The notes under the pieces were generated by a model. The model worked only from the letters and a program-made list of their open reading frames with translations. It was not told the DNA's origin and searched no databases. Below, one piece after another: positions 18,047 to 26,764 of a stretch of DNA of 64,000 nucleotides (the first letter of the stretch is position 1; each line of letters begins with the position of its first letter). Source of the DNA: Rhizobiaceae bacterium (GTDB taxonomy: Bacteria > Pseudomonadota > Alphaproteobacteria > Rhizobiales > Rhizobiaceae). The stretch is from positions 62,001-126,000 of the forward strand of contig JANQMU010000011.1 in the NCBI GenBank assembly GCA_028279875.1, given 5' to 3'. A program made the translations under genes and the position numbers.

Positions 18047-18853
18047 ATGCACGAAAAGGAACGCCACAGGATCATTTTGTCGGTAGTTCAGGACCGGCCG
18101 GTCGCCACCGTTCAGGAGCTTGTGGCCCTGACCAATTCCTCCGAAGCGACCATTCGCCGGGACATTGCGACGCTCCATATGCAGAAGAAACTGCACCGCG
18201 TCCGCGGCGGGGCGGAATCGATCAACCCGCCGCAATTTGTCGGCCTGGCCGGCAGGCCCTTCAGTGTCAACGAAACAATCAACATCGCTCAAAAGCGCGC
18301 AATCGCGCAAAAGGCTGTCGAACTGTGCGAAGACGGAGACGCGATCATCATCAATGGCGGGACGACGACCTTCCAGATGGTGCATCCGCTGGCGACCAAG
18401 CGGCTGCAGGTGTTCACGAACTCCTTTCCGATCGCCGAACATCTCCTGAAGAACTCCAAGAACACGATCATGTTGTCCGGCGGCGCCATCTACCGCGAGC
18501 AGAACATCATTTTGAGCCCCTTTGAAAATGATGTGACCGGCAATTTCTATGCAAAGCGCATGTTCATCGGCGCCCACGGGCTGTGCGCCCTCGGCCTCTT
18601 GGAGGCGGACCCGCTGCTGATCCAGGCCGAACAGAAGCTGATCGGGCAGGCGGATGAACTGGTGGTTCTGGCCGACTCGTCGAAACTCAAGGCACGTTCG
18701 AGCCTGATCCTGTGCCCGCTGGACCGCATTTCGGTGGTCATCACCGATGAAGGCATCACGGACAGTGACGCGAACATGCTGGAGCAGGCTGACATCAAGT
18801 TGATCGTGGCACAGTCAGGTGCCGCACAGAGCAAGGCGGCCTCGAGCGGCTAG
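18047..18853 (+). CDS. rhaR: DeoR-family regulator of rhamnose genes
   Basis: 268 residues: N-terminal DeoR winged helix (RHRIILSVVQDRPVATVQEL, then VALTNSSEATIRRDIATLHM) and a C-terminal sugar-phosphate sensor domain (KRMFIGAHGLCALGLLEADP). Of several possible starts, the ATG at 18047 sits 7 bases after AGAGGAG (18033-18039); TTG at 18014 and ATG at 18041 are alternatives. In Rhizobium leguminosarum the equivalent gene is a negative regulator of the rhamnose genes (known). It leads the rhaSTPQUK transport operon. Confidence 0.88.
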   Translation: MHEKERHRIILSVVQDRPVATVQELVALTNSSEATIRRDIATLHMQKKLHRVRGGAESINPPQFVGLAGRPFSVNETINIAQKRAIAQKAVELCEDGDAIIINGGTTTFQMVHPLATKRLQVFTNSFPIAEHLLKNSKNTIMLSGGAIYREQNIILSPFENDVTGNFYAKRMFIGAHGLCALGLLEADPLLIQAEQKLIGQADELVVLADSSKLKARSSLILCPLDRISVVITDEGITDSDANMLEQADIKLIVAQSGAAQSKAASSG

Positions 18854-18909
18854 CCGGAAACTGCCGGCGCTCTGAGCGGGCGGCGGCCATCATGGGAGGA
18901 AGAAAAGAC

Positions 18910-19902
18910 ATGAAATTCCTGAAATCACTCATTGCCGCGGCCGCTGTTGCGGCGGTCGGCCTGGCCGTGCCGGCCCAGGCCGAGACCAAGCGTATCGCGC
19001 TCGTCGTCAAGGCGCTCGGCATCGGTTTCTTCGAGGCCGCCGCCAAGGGCGCCGAGGAAGCCGCCACGGAACTCGGCGATGTCGAGATCATCTATACCGG
19101 GCCGACCGACACCACGGCCGAAGGGCAGATCGAAGTCATCAATGCGCTGATCGCCCAGAAAGTCGATGCCATTGCGGTATCGGCCAATGACCAGGATGCC
19201 CTGGTTCCGGCGCTCAAGAAAGCCATGCAGCGCGGCATCACCGTCGTATCCTGGGATTCCGGCGTGGCGCCCGAGGGCCGCCAGCTTCATCTCAACCCGT
19301 CGTCCAATCCGCTGATCGGCAATATGATCATCAAGCTTGCCGCCGATCATTTGCCGGATGGCGGCGACGTTGCCGTCCTCTCCGCATCGGCGACCGCCAC
19401 GAACCAGAACACCTGGATCGAGGAAATGAACAAGGTCAAGGGCAACTATCCGGGCATCAATGTCGTGACCACGGTCTATGGTGACGACCTTGCCGACAAG
19501 TCCTACCGCGAAGCGCAAGGTCTGATGCAGAGCTATCCCGATCTGAAGGCGATCATCGCACCGACTTCGGTCGGCATCGTTGCCGCAGCCCAGGCCGTCA
19601 CCGATGCCGGCAAGGCCGGCGAGGTGAATGTCACCGGGCTCGGCCTGCCGTCCGAAATGGCCGGCCACGTCAAATCGGGCGCATCCAAGTCCTTCGCGAT
19701 CTGGAACCCGATCGATCTCGGTTATTCAGCCGCCATGCTGGCCTACAATCTGGCGACCGAGAAGGCCGACGCAAAACCCGGCGCCCAGATCCCGATGGGT
19801 CGCATGGGAACGCTGACACTGGATGACAACAATGAGGGCGCGATGGCCGATCCCTTTGTCTATGACAATTCGAATATCGACGACTTCAAGGACATCTTCT
19901 AG
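18910..19902 (+). CDS. rhaS: Rhamnose ABC transporter substrate-binding protein
   Basis: 330-residue periplasmic sugar-binding protein of the ribose-binding fold. Signal peptide MKFLKSLIAAAAVAAVGLAV ending in PAQA, then the typical first strand KRIALVVKALGIGFFEAAAKG. The ATG at 18910 follows GGAGGAAG; an upstream ATG at 18892 would put the ribosome-binding site inside the gene. Its position after rhaR and before rhaTPQ matches the rhizobial locus. A strong hairpin follows the gene. Confidence 0.9.
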   Translation: MKFLKSLIAAAAVAAVGLAVPAQAETKRIALVVKALGIGFFEAAAKGAEEAATELGDVEIIYTGPTDTTAEGQIEVINALIAQKVDAIAVSANDQDALVPALKKAMQRGITVVSWDSGVAPEGRQLHLNPSSNPLIGNMIIKLAADHLPDGGDVAVLSASATATNQNTWIEEMNKVKGNYPGINVVTTVYGDDLADKSYREAQGLMQSYPDLKAIIAPTSVGIVAAAQAVTDAGKAGEVNVTGLGLPSEMAGHVKSGASKSFAIWNPIDLGYSAAMLAYNLATEKADAKPGAQIPMGRMGTLTLDDNNEGAMADPFVYDNSNIDDFKDIF

Positions 19903-19925
19903 CCGGCTGACCGACGGCATGTCCG

Positions 19926-19956
19926 CGACCCGGCGCTTGCACTTTGCGCCGGGTCG
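19926..19956 (+). other. Intercistronic RNA hairpin between rhaS and rhaT
   Basis: CGACCCGGCGC (19926-19936) pairs perfectly with GCGCCGGGTCG (19946-19956): 11 base pairs, 9-base loop. Only three T residues follow, so full termination is unlikely. It probably stabilises the rhaS message or attenuates downstream expression (inference). Confidence 0.65.
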
Positions 19957-20000
19957 TTTCAAACTCGATAATCAATGCGCCTGGCACCCGGGAAACAACC

Positions 20001-21554
20001 ATGCTTGTGGACATGCAGGGCACAGAGGACCCGCATCCTCGATCTGCGGCAAGCGCCGGTCCCGTTCTTTCCCTCAAGGGCGTTTCGAAATCCTTTCCGG
20101 GCGTCAAGGCGCTGTCGAAGGTCGCGCTCGACCTTTATCCCGGTGAGGTCACCGCACTCGTTGGCGAGAACGGCGCCGGAAAATCGACCATCGTCAAGAT
20201 CCTGACCGGCATCTACCGGCCGGACGAGGGCGAAATCGCGATCGACGGCCGGCCCGTTACATTTCCGACGGCCCAAAATGCCGGCGAGGCGGGCGTGACG
20301 GCGATCCATCAGGAAACCGTGCTGTTCGATGAATTGTCGGTGGCCGAGAACATCTTCATCGGCCACGCGCCCAGGGGCCGCTTTGGCCTTATCGACAAGG
20401 CGGAGATGATCCGCCGGGCCCGGGAATTGCTGCAGCGGATCGACGCGAAAATCGATCCGGCAGTGCTCTTGAAAGAGCTCGGCATCGCAAACAAACATCT
20501 TGTCGCTATCGCCCGGGCGCTCTCCATCGACGCCAAGATCGTCATTATGGACGAGCCGACGGCGTCTTTGTCCCACAAGGAAATTGAAGAGACCTACGAA
20601 CTGGTGGACAGGCTGAAAGCCGAAGGCAAGGCCATCCTCTTCATCAGCCACAAATTTGAAGAGATCTTCCGGATCGCCGATCGCTATACCGTCTTCCGTG
20701 ATGGCGAGATGGTCGGCGCCGGCAGGATCACCGATATCAGCGAGCCGGAACTGGTCCGGATGATGGTCGGCCGATCGGTTGACCAGGTGTTTCCCGACCG
20801 GGTCCCGAAATGGGGCCGCGAGGTCTTGAAACTCACCGGTTACAGCCATCCGACCGAGTTCGACGACATCGGATTCTCGCTGCGGGAAGGCGAGATCCTC
20901 GGTTTCTACGGTCTTGTCGGCGCCGGGCGCAGCGAGTTCATGCAGGCGCTGTTCGGCATCACAACCCCATCGAAAGGCACGATCGAGATCGACGGGCAAA
21001 ACGCCGTCATCCGCACCCCGAGCGACGCCATCCGGCACGGCATCGTTTACGTGCCGGAAGACAGGGGCAGGCAGGGCGCGATCAGGGGCCTGCCGATCTT
21101 CCAGAACATAACCCTGCCGTCACTGGCTTCGACCTCCAGGAGTGGCTTCATCCGGCTGGCTGAGGAATTCAGGCTTGCCCGTCGCTACGCGGAGCGCCTG
21201 GACCTGCGCGCTGCGGCTCTCGATCAGGATGTCGGCGATCTCTCCGGCGGCAACCAGCAAAAGGTCGTCATCGCAAAATGGCTGGCGACCAGGCCACGCG
21301 TGATCATCCTCGATGAACCGACCAAAGGCATCGATATCGGCTCGAAGGCCGCCGTTCACGAATTCATGGCTGAACTCGCGGCTGCGGGCCTGGCCATCAT
21401 CATGGTGTCTTCGGAGATTCCGGAAATCCTCGGCATGTCGGACCGGGTCATCGTCATGCGCGAGGGCAGAATCGTCAGCGAATTCGACGGCGCCGATCTG
21501 ACGCCGGAAAACCTGGTGCGCTCTGCGGCCGGCATCTCGCAGGTGCACCCGTGA
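20001..21554 (+). CDS. rhaT: Rhamnose ABC transporter ATPase (double NBD)
   Basis: 517 residues with two nucleotide-binding domains, as usual for ribose-type importers. NBD1: Walker A GENGAGKST, Walker B IVIMDEPTASLS. NBD2: GLVGAGRSEFMQ in place of a standard Walker A (normal for this class), signature LSGGNQQKVVIAKWL and Walker B VIILDEPTKGID. The ATG at 20001 is chosen because it follows GGGAAAC. It overlaps rhaP by 4 bases. Confidence 0.92.
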   Translation: MLVDMQGTEDPHPRSAASAGPVLSLKGVSKSFPGVKALSKVALDLYPGEVTALVGENGAGKSTIVKILTGIYRPDEGEIAIDGRPVTFPTAQNAGEAGVTAIHQETVLFDELSVAENIFIGHAPRGRFGLIDKAEMIRRARELLQRIDAKIDPAVLLKELGIANKHLVAIARALSIDAKIVIMDEPTASLSHKEIEETYELVDRLKAEGKAILFISHKFEEIFRIADRYTVFRDGEMVGAGRITDISEPELVRMMVGRSVDQVFPDRVPKWGREVLKLTGYSHPTEFDDIGFSLREGEILGFYGLVGAGRSEFMQALFGITTPSKGTIEIDGQNAVIRTPSDAIRHGIVYVPEDRGRQGAIRGLPIFQNITLPSLASTSRSGFIRLAEEFRLARRYAERLDLRAAALDQDVGDLSGGNQQKVVIAKWLATRPRVIILDEPTKGIDIGSKAAVHEFMAELAAAGLAIIMVSSEIPEILGMSDRVIVMREGRIVSEFDGADLTPENLVRSAAGISQVHP

Positions 21555-22534
21555 GCAGCGCTCTGCTGAAATCGCGCGAGGCCATTCTCGGTGCGGCGAT
21601 CCTGGTGCTGCTGGCTGCGATCGCCACCCGTTTCCCGGCCTTCATAACACCATCGAATCTCGCCAACGTCTTCACCGACACAGCGCCTCTGATCCTGCTG
21701 GCGCTCGGTCAGATGGCGGTGATCCTCACGCGCTGCATCGACCTTTCGGTCGCCGCAAACCTTGCCTTGACCGGGATGGCGGTCGCCATGCTGAATGTGA
21801 TGATGCCGGGCCTGCCGATACCGGTCATCATTCTCGTGGCGATAACACTGGGCGCGATCATGGGCCTCGCCAACGGCCTGCTGGTCTGGAAACTCAAGAT
21901 TCCGCCGATCGTCGTCACGCTGGGAACGATGACGATCTTCCGCGGCCTGATCTTCCTGCTGTCGGGCGGCGAATGGATCAATGCCCACGAGATGAGCGAT
22001 GCCTTCAAGGCGTTTCCGCGCCAGGTCATCCTCGGCCTGCCGGTGCTCGCCTGGATCGCGATCCTCGTGATCGGCGCGTTCTTCGTGCTGATCGGGCGGA
22101 CCCCGCTGGGCCGGGCCTTTTACGCCGTCGGCGGCAACCCGCATGCGGCGGTCTATACGGGCATCAATGTCGGCCTGACCCAGTGCGCCGCATTCGTGCT
22201 TTCCGGCGCGCTCGCCGGACTGACCGGTTATCTTTGGGTGGCTCGCTACGCCGTGGCCTATGTCGACATCGCCGGCGGCTTCGAACTGGAGGTCGTGGCG
22301 GCCTGCGTCATTGGCGGCATTTCCATCGCGGGCGGCATTGGTTCCGTCGGCGGCGCGCTGCTCGGCGCCCTTTTTCTGGGCATCGTCAAGAACGCGCTTC
22401 CGGTCATCAATATCTCGCCCTTCTGGCAACTGGCCATCACCGGCAGCGCCATCGTCGTCGCCGTCGCCTTCAATGCCGCGTCCAACCGGACGAGGGGGCG
22501 GGTCATCCTGAAAAGAGCGGAGCATGCGACATGA
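21551..22534 (+). CDS. rhaP: Rhamnose ABC transporter permease 1
   Basis: 327-residue inner-membrane permease of the RbsC/BPD_transp_2 family with 8-10 hydrophobic segments and the conserved ILTRCIDLSVAANLALTGMA region. It begins with GTG overlapping the rhaT stop (GTGA) and itself overlaps rhaQ by 4 bases (ATGA), so rhaT, rhaP and rhaQ are translationally coupled. Confidence 0.92.
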   Translation: MSSALLKSREAILGAAILVLLAAIATRFPAFITPSNLANVFTDTAPLILLALGQMAVILTRCIDLSVAANLALTGMAVAMLNVMMPGLPIPVIILVAITLGAIMGLANGLLVWKLKIPPIVVTLGTMTIFRGLIFLLSGGEWINAHEMSDAFKAFPRQVILGLPVLAWIAILVIGAFFVLIGRTPLGRAFYAVGGNPHAAVYTGINVGLTQCAAFVLSGALAGLTGYLWVARYAVAYVDIAGGFELEVVAACVIGGISIAGGIGSVGGALLGALFLGIVKNALPVINISPFWQLAITGSAIVVAVAFNAASNRTRGRVILKRAEHAT

Positions 22535-23547
22535 GCGTCGACGCCTTCGAGCCTCGCCCCGGCAGCCGCCATCTGCCTGACCGTCTGAAATCGCCGCTGC
22601 AGCGTTTTCTGGCCAGTTGGGAGATCATCCTGCTGACCGTTGCCGTCACTGTCTTCATCCTCAACAGCCTGGCATCTCCCTATTTCCTCGATCCGTGGAA
22701 CCTGTCGGACGCGACCTTCAATTTCACCGAAAAGGCCATGATCGCCTTTGCCATGGCGCTGCTGATCGTCTCCGGCGAGATCGACCTGTCCGTCGCCTCG
22801 ATCATCGCGTTGGCATCAGTTGCCATGGGCTTCGCCGTACAAATGGGGGCGGGGACAACGGAACTGGTGCTGATCGGGCTTTGCGTCGGCCTTGCCTGCG
22901 GCGCCTTCAACGGCTTCCTGGTCACGAGGTTCGGCCTGCCGTCCATCGTCGTGACCATCGGCACGATGAGCCTGTTTCGCGGCATTGCCTATATCGTGCT
23001 CGGCGACAAGGCCTATACGGGCTATCCGGCCGATTTCGCCTTCTTCGGACAGGGATATGTCTGGTGGGTGATCTCGTTCGAGCTGGTTCTGTTTGCCGTG
23101 CTGGCCGTGATCTTCGCGATCATTCTGCAGCGGACCAATTTCGGCCGCGCCGTCTATGCGGTCGGCAACAACCCGACCGGCGCACTGTTTTCCGGCATTC
23201 GGGTGCCGCGGGTGAAGTTCGTTCTTTTCCTGCTGACCGGCCTCATGTCCGGTGTCGCCGCCATCTGCCTGACCTCCAGGCTCGGCGCGACACGGCCTTC
23301 GATTGCCTTCGGCTGGGAACTGGAAGTGGTGACCATGGTGGTGCTTGGCGGGGTCAACATCCTCGGCGGTTCCGGAACCATCCCCGGCGTGGTCATCGCC
23401 GCTGTCGTGATGGGCATGGTGACCTTCGGTTTCGGCCTGTTGAACGTGCCCGGAATCGTCATGTCGATTTTCATCGGCCTGCTTTTGATTGGCGTCATCG
23501 CCCTGCCGCGCATCGCACGGCGGTTATACGCCCATAGGGACATGTGA
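22531..23547 (+). CDS. rhaQ: Rhamnose ABC transporter permease 2
   Basis: 338-residue RbsC-family permease, partner of rhaP in the membrane channel. It has the family's [20 protein letters not shown] motif near the third membrane segment and [20 protein letters not shown] near the C-terminus. The ATG at 22531 overlaps the rhaP stop; longer readings upstream fall within rhaP and are not credible. Confidence 0.92.
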   Translation: MSVDAFEPRPGSRHLPDRLKSPLQRFLASWEIILLTVAVTVFILNSLASPYFLDPWNLSDATFNFTEKAMIAFAMALLIVSGEIDLSVASIIALASVAMGFAVQMGAGTTELVLIGLCVGLACGAFNGFLVTRFGLPSIVVTIGTMSLFRGIAYIVLGDKAYTGYPADFAFFGQGYVWWVISFELVLFAVLAVIFAIILQRTNFGRAVYAVGNNPTGALFSGIRVPRVKFVLFLLTGLMSGVAAICLTSRLGATRPSIAFGWELEVVTMVVLGGVNILGGSGTIPGVVIAAVVMGMVTFGFGLLNVPGIVMSIFIGLLLIGVIALPRIARRLYAHRDM

Positions 23548-23552
23548 AACCA

Positions 23553-23867
23553 ATGGAAAAATTTGCGTTCAAAATGAAGCTCAATCCCGGCATGGAAGCC
23601 GAATACAGGAAGCGCCACGACGCGATCTGGCCTGAACTGGTCGACCTGCTGAAGGACGCGGGTATCAGCGACTATTCCATTCATCTGGACCGGGAAACCA
23701 ATACGCTTTTCGGGGTCCTGTGGCGGCGGGACGACCATGGGATGGGCGATTTGCCAAACCATCCGGTGATGCAAAGATGGTGGGCTCATATGGCCGACAT
23801 CATGGAAACGAAGGCGGATCATGAACCTGTCGCCGTTCCGCTCGAAACCGTGTTTCATCTGGACTGA
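23553..23867 (+). CDS. rhaU: L-rhamnose mutarotase
   Basis: 104 residues, the same length as the E. coli enzyme. It interconverts the alpha and beta anomers of L-rhamnose. Key features: [19 protein letters not shown] near the N-terminus, the DYSIHLD strand, and [14 protein letters not shown] toward the C-terminus. The ATG at 23553 is preferred on length; a GTG at 23544 overlapping the rhaQ stop would add three residues. Immediately followed by rhaK. Confidence 0.92.
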   Translation: MEKFAFKMKLNPGMEAEYRKRHDAIWPELVDLLKDAGISDYSIHLDRETNTLFGVLWRRDDHGMGDLPNHPVMQRWWAHMADIMETKADHEPVAVPLETVFHLD

Positions 23868-25295
23868 TTGCCCGTGGGTGGTGTGACGCAGGTCGGCGTG
23901 ATCGACATCGGCAAGACCAACGTAAAGGTCGCCGTCGTTGATGTCGTGCGCCGGGAAGAGACCGGCGTCATGACCCGGCCGAACACGGTTCTGCCCGGAC
24001 CACCTTACCCCCACTACGATATTGACGGCCACTGGGATTTCATTCTGTCGAGCCTTCGTGCATTGCACCGGGAACGCGCGATAGAGGCGATTTCCATCAC
24101 CGCGCACGGCGCATCCGCCGTGCTTCTCGATACCGACGGCAATCTCGCCGCGCCGGTTCTCGACTACGAATTCGACGGTCCGGACAGTCTTGCCGCGGAG
24201 TATGACGCGATCCGTCCGGATTTTTCGGAAACCGGCTCGCCGCGTCTGCCGGGCGGGCTCAATGTCGGTGCCCAGATTTTCTGGCAACTGACATCTGATC
24301 CGGGGCTTGGTGCGCGCCTCTCCGCTGTCGTCACCTATCCCCAATACTGGGCCTATCGGCTCACCGGGGTCATGGCCTGCGAGGTCACGTCACTGGGTTG
24401 CCATACGGATCTCTGGTGCCCGCTGGAGAACCGCTATTCGTCGCTGGTCGACCGCTTGGGCCTTGCGGACAGGATGGCACCGATCAGGCGCGCCGCCGAG
24501 CAGCTTGGCACGCTTCGGCCGCAGGTCGCCCGCACAACCGGCTTGCCGCCGGAAGTCCCGGTGTCATGCGGCATTCACGATTCCAACGCCTCGCTCTATC
24601 CGCATCTCCTGATGCGCGACCGACCGTTTTCGGTGGTCTCGACCGGCACGTGGGTCATCGTGCTTTCCATCGGCGGACATCCGGTTCATCTCGATCCGGC
24701 TCGGGACACGCTTATCAATGTCGATGCGTTCGGTGACCCCGTGCCGTCGGCCCGCTTCATGGGCGGACGCGAGTTCGACACCGTCATGGAAGGGCATGCG
24801 CGCGATCATACCGACGTGGATGCCGATCAGGTGCTGAAACGGAAGATCATGCTGTTTCCGTCGGTCGAACCGCGTTCCGGCCCCTATCAGGGCAACCAAT
24901 ATCGCTGGAGCGTCGATGAAACCGTGTTGACGGACGGCGAACGCCATGTCGGCTTGTCCTTCTACCTGGCGCTGATGACGGCCCAGTGCCTGACGATGAC
25001 CGGTGCCGACGGGCCGACCATCGTCGAGGGTCCGTTTTCAAAAAACCGGAGGTATCTCGACATGCTTCAGGCGGCGACGGGACGCGCCGTCGATGCGGCC
25101 GGGGGTTCCGTGACCGGCACCAGCATAGGAGCGGCGCTTCTGGCAACCGGCGCTGAAACGGGCGCCGAAAACCGGCCGCAGCACATGGAACCGGACTTCG
25201 AAATCGACCCGCGCCTGGTGGATTATGCCGCCACATGGCGCGCCGCCGTCGGGCACGATCGAGCTGTCCAGGAAAACACCAAGTCAACCCCGTGA
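23868..25295 (+). CDS. rhaK: Rhamnulokinase-type FGGY sugar kinase
   Basis: About 470 residues of the FGGY kinase family. The N-terminal phosphate-binding strand is GVIDIGKTNVKVAVVDV, and the second domain has the SVVSTGTWVIVLSIGG ATP-binding motif. It phosphorylates L-rhamnulose. In R. leguminosarum RhaK is also needed for rhamnose transport (known). The start is uncertain: TTG at 23868 directly abuts the rhaU stop, while GTG at 23874 or 23883 are alternatives. Its 3' end overlaps the convergent MFS gene by 12 bases. Confidence 0.88.
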   Translation: MPVGGVTQVGVIDIGKTNVKVAVVDVVRREETGVMTRPNTVLPGPPYPHYDIDGHWDFILSSLRALHRERAIEAISITAHGASAVLLDTDGNLAAPVLDYEFDGPDSLAAEYDAIRPDFSETGSPRLPGGLNVGAQIFWQLTSDPGLGARLSAVVTYPQYWAYRLTGVMACEVTSLGCHTDLWCPLENRYSSLVDRLGLADRMAPIRRAAEQLGTLRPQVARTTGLPPEVPVSCGIHDSNASLYPHLLMRDRPFSVVSTGTWVIVLSIGGHPVHLDPARDTLINVDAFGDPVPSARFMGGREFDTVMEGHARDHTDVDADQVLKRKIMLFPSVEPRSGPYQGNQYRWSVDETVLTDGERHVGLSFYLALMTAQCLTMTGADGPTIVEGPFSKNRRYLDMLQAATGRAVDAAGGSVTGTSIGAALLATGAETGAENRPQHMEPDFEIDPRLVDYAATWRAAVGHDRAVQENTKSTP

Positions 25296-26519
25296 GGTGC
25301 GCAGGGGCCTGAATTGCTTCGGGGTGAGCAAACCCGATTGGCTATAAACCGCGAATGCGGCAGCCAGCAGAAGAACAGGACCGATCAGCATGGCGGTTTC
25401 GTATCCGAAACGCTCCGCGACCGGCAGCACGGCGGCAGCCACCGCCAGGGCCACCAAAAGCGAGATGCAGTATTGAAGCGAGAAGTCGGTGGCGGCCGAG
25501 GCCGGCGCGCATTTATCCATCATCGCAGTGTGAAACGCGGTGAGGACGGCGGCGTAAGCCATCTGATAAAACCCATAGAGGACGATCATGAAGATGTCGG
25601 ACTGGCCGGTCACAAAATAACGCCAAAGTCCCAGAATCATGATGCCGCCAATCGCCATTGAAACAAGAAAGACCCGCTTTCGCGAATAGTGTTTCAGAGC
25701 GATACCGGCAGCAACGGCGCCCGAAATTCCAAACAGCCCCCCAATCAGCGTAATGGCCACGGCGATTTTCGTCAGCGTCCAGCCCTTGTCGACAAGCAGC
25801 GGCGTTATCAGAGAATGGGGGGCACCGATTCCGGCGCGCACCAGCAGCAGCACCGGCAGCCAACGCACCATGCCGCTCCGTTTGAAAAACGAGATCAGCG
25901 CGGAAAATCCGACTCTTTCGCCTTTGACATAGCTTGCCCGGGACGGTTCCTTATATGCGATGATATTTACCAGCGGCAGGCAGGTTGCCGCGGCGAGAAT
26001 CCACATCGTCGCGGCCCATCCGAGATAATCATAGGCAATCAGCGCAATTCCACTTCCGATCATGTGGCCGATAAACCCGCCCGATGTCTGAATACCGTTT
26101 CCGAGACCCCTTTCCTCGTCGCCCAGTATGATGACCGCCAGACCGTCGGCGGCCAGATCCTGGGTCGCGCCGATCAGTGATATGGCGGAAACACAGACGG
26201 CCAGCCATTTGACATTGGTGGCGGGTTCGAAAAACCCCGCAACCAGCATTGCCAGCGCCAGAAGACTTTGCAGGCTGATCAGCCAGCTGCGGTAATGACC
26301 GTATCGCCTGGAGCCAAAACGATCGACCAGCGGCGCCCACAACATCTTCAGGGCCCAAAAGAAGCCGATCAGCGTGAACAACGCAATCGTATCCAGAGAC
26401 GCGCCCGAGCTTCTGAGTATCGCGGGCACGGCACCGAACACAAATGCCAGACCCATGAATTGTGTGATGTAAAGACCGCCAAGGAGGACGGCTGTACGAA
26501 CTGGTATGAGCCTATTCAA
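25284..26519 (-). CDS. MFS transporter, AmpG/RhtX-like
   Basis: 411 residues with about 12 hydrophobic segments. The N-terminal block (LLGGLYITQFMGLAFVFGAV, then PAILRSSGASLDTIALFTLI and WALKMLWAPLVDRFGSRRYG) matches the AmpG/RhtX/FptX branch, whose members import muropeptides or siderophores such as rhizobactin. No siderophore or peptidoglycan-recycling genes are nearby, so the substrate is unknown. It is convergent with and overlaps rhaK, and is divergent from the regulator at 26765 across 245 bases. Confidence 0.8.
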   Translation of the reverse strand: MNRLIPVRTAVLLGGLYITQFMGLAFVFGAVPAILRSSGASLDTIALFTLIGFFWALKMLWAPLVDRFGSRRYGHYRSWLISLQSLLALAMLVAGFFEPATNVKWLAVCVSAISLIGATQDLAADGLAVIILGDEERGLGNGIQTSGGFIGHMIGSGIALIAYDYLGWAATMWILAAATCLPLVNIIAYKEPSRASYVKGERVGFSALISFFKRSGMVRWLPVLLLVRAGIGAPHSLITPLLVDKGWTLTKIAVAITLIGGLFGISGAVAAGIALKHYSRKRVFLVSMAIGGIMILGLWRYFVTGQSDIFMIVLYGFYQMAYAAVLTAFHTAMMDKCAPASAATDFSLQYCISLLVALAVAAAVLPVAERFGYETAMLIGPVLLLAAAFAVYSQSGLLTPKQFRPLRTSRG

Positions 26520-26764
26520 ATCTCTTTTTCCGCAACATGAAAAATGGGCTCAAGACCTTTTTGATCGACGCAACCCGACAGGGTTCAAACGCGCCCGAAC
26601 CTCAATCACGCTGTTCAGGCATCGGCACCGCAATCCGACCATTGCGCGAGTACCATCATATCACAACAATCACCGCCATGTTTTCCGCTTATGTTTTCAC
26701 CCGCGCAGCCTATGCTATGTCTTTGGTATAAATCACGGACGGTTGTAACGGGAGGACTGCCGGC

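Noticed and set aside
26506-26748. 80-codon reading frame between the MFS gene and the regulator
   Set aside because: It overlaps the MFS start region, has a His/Arg/Phe-rich composition with no motif, and occupies what should be a divergent promoter region.
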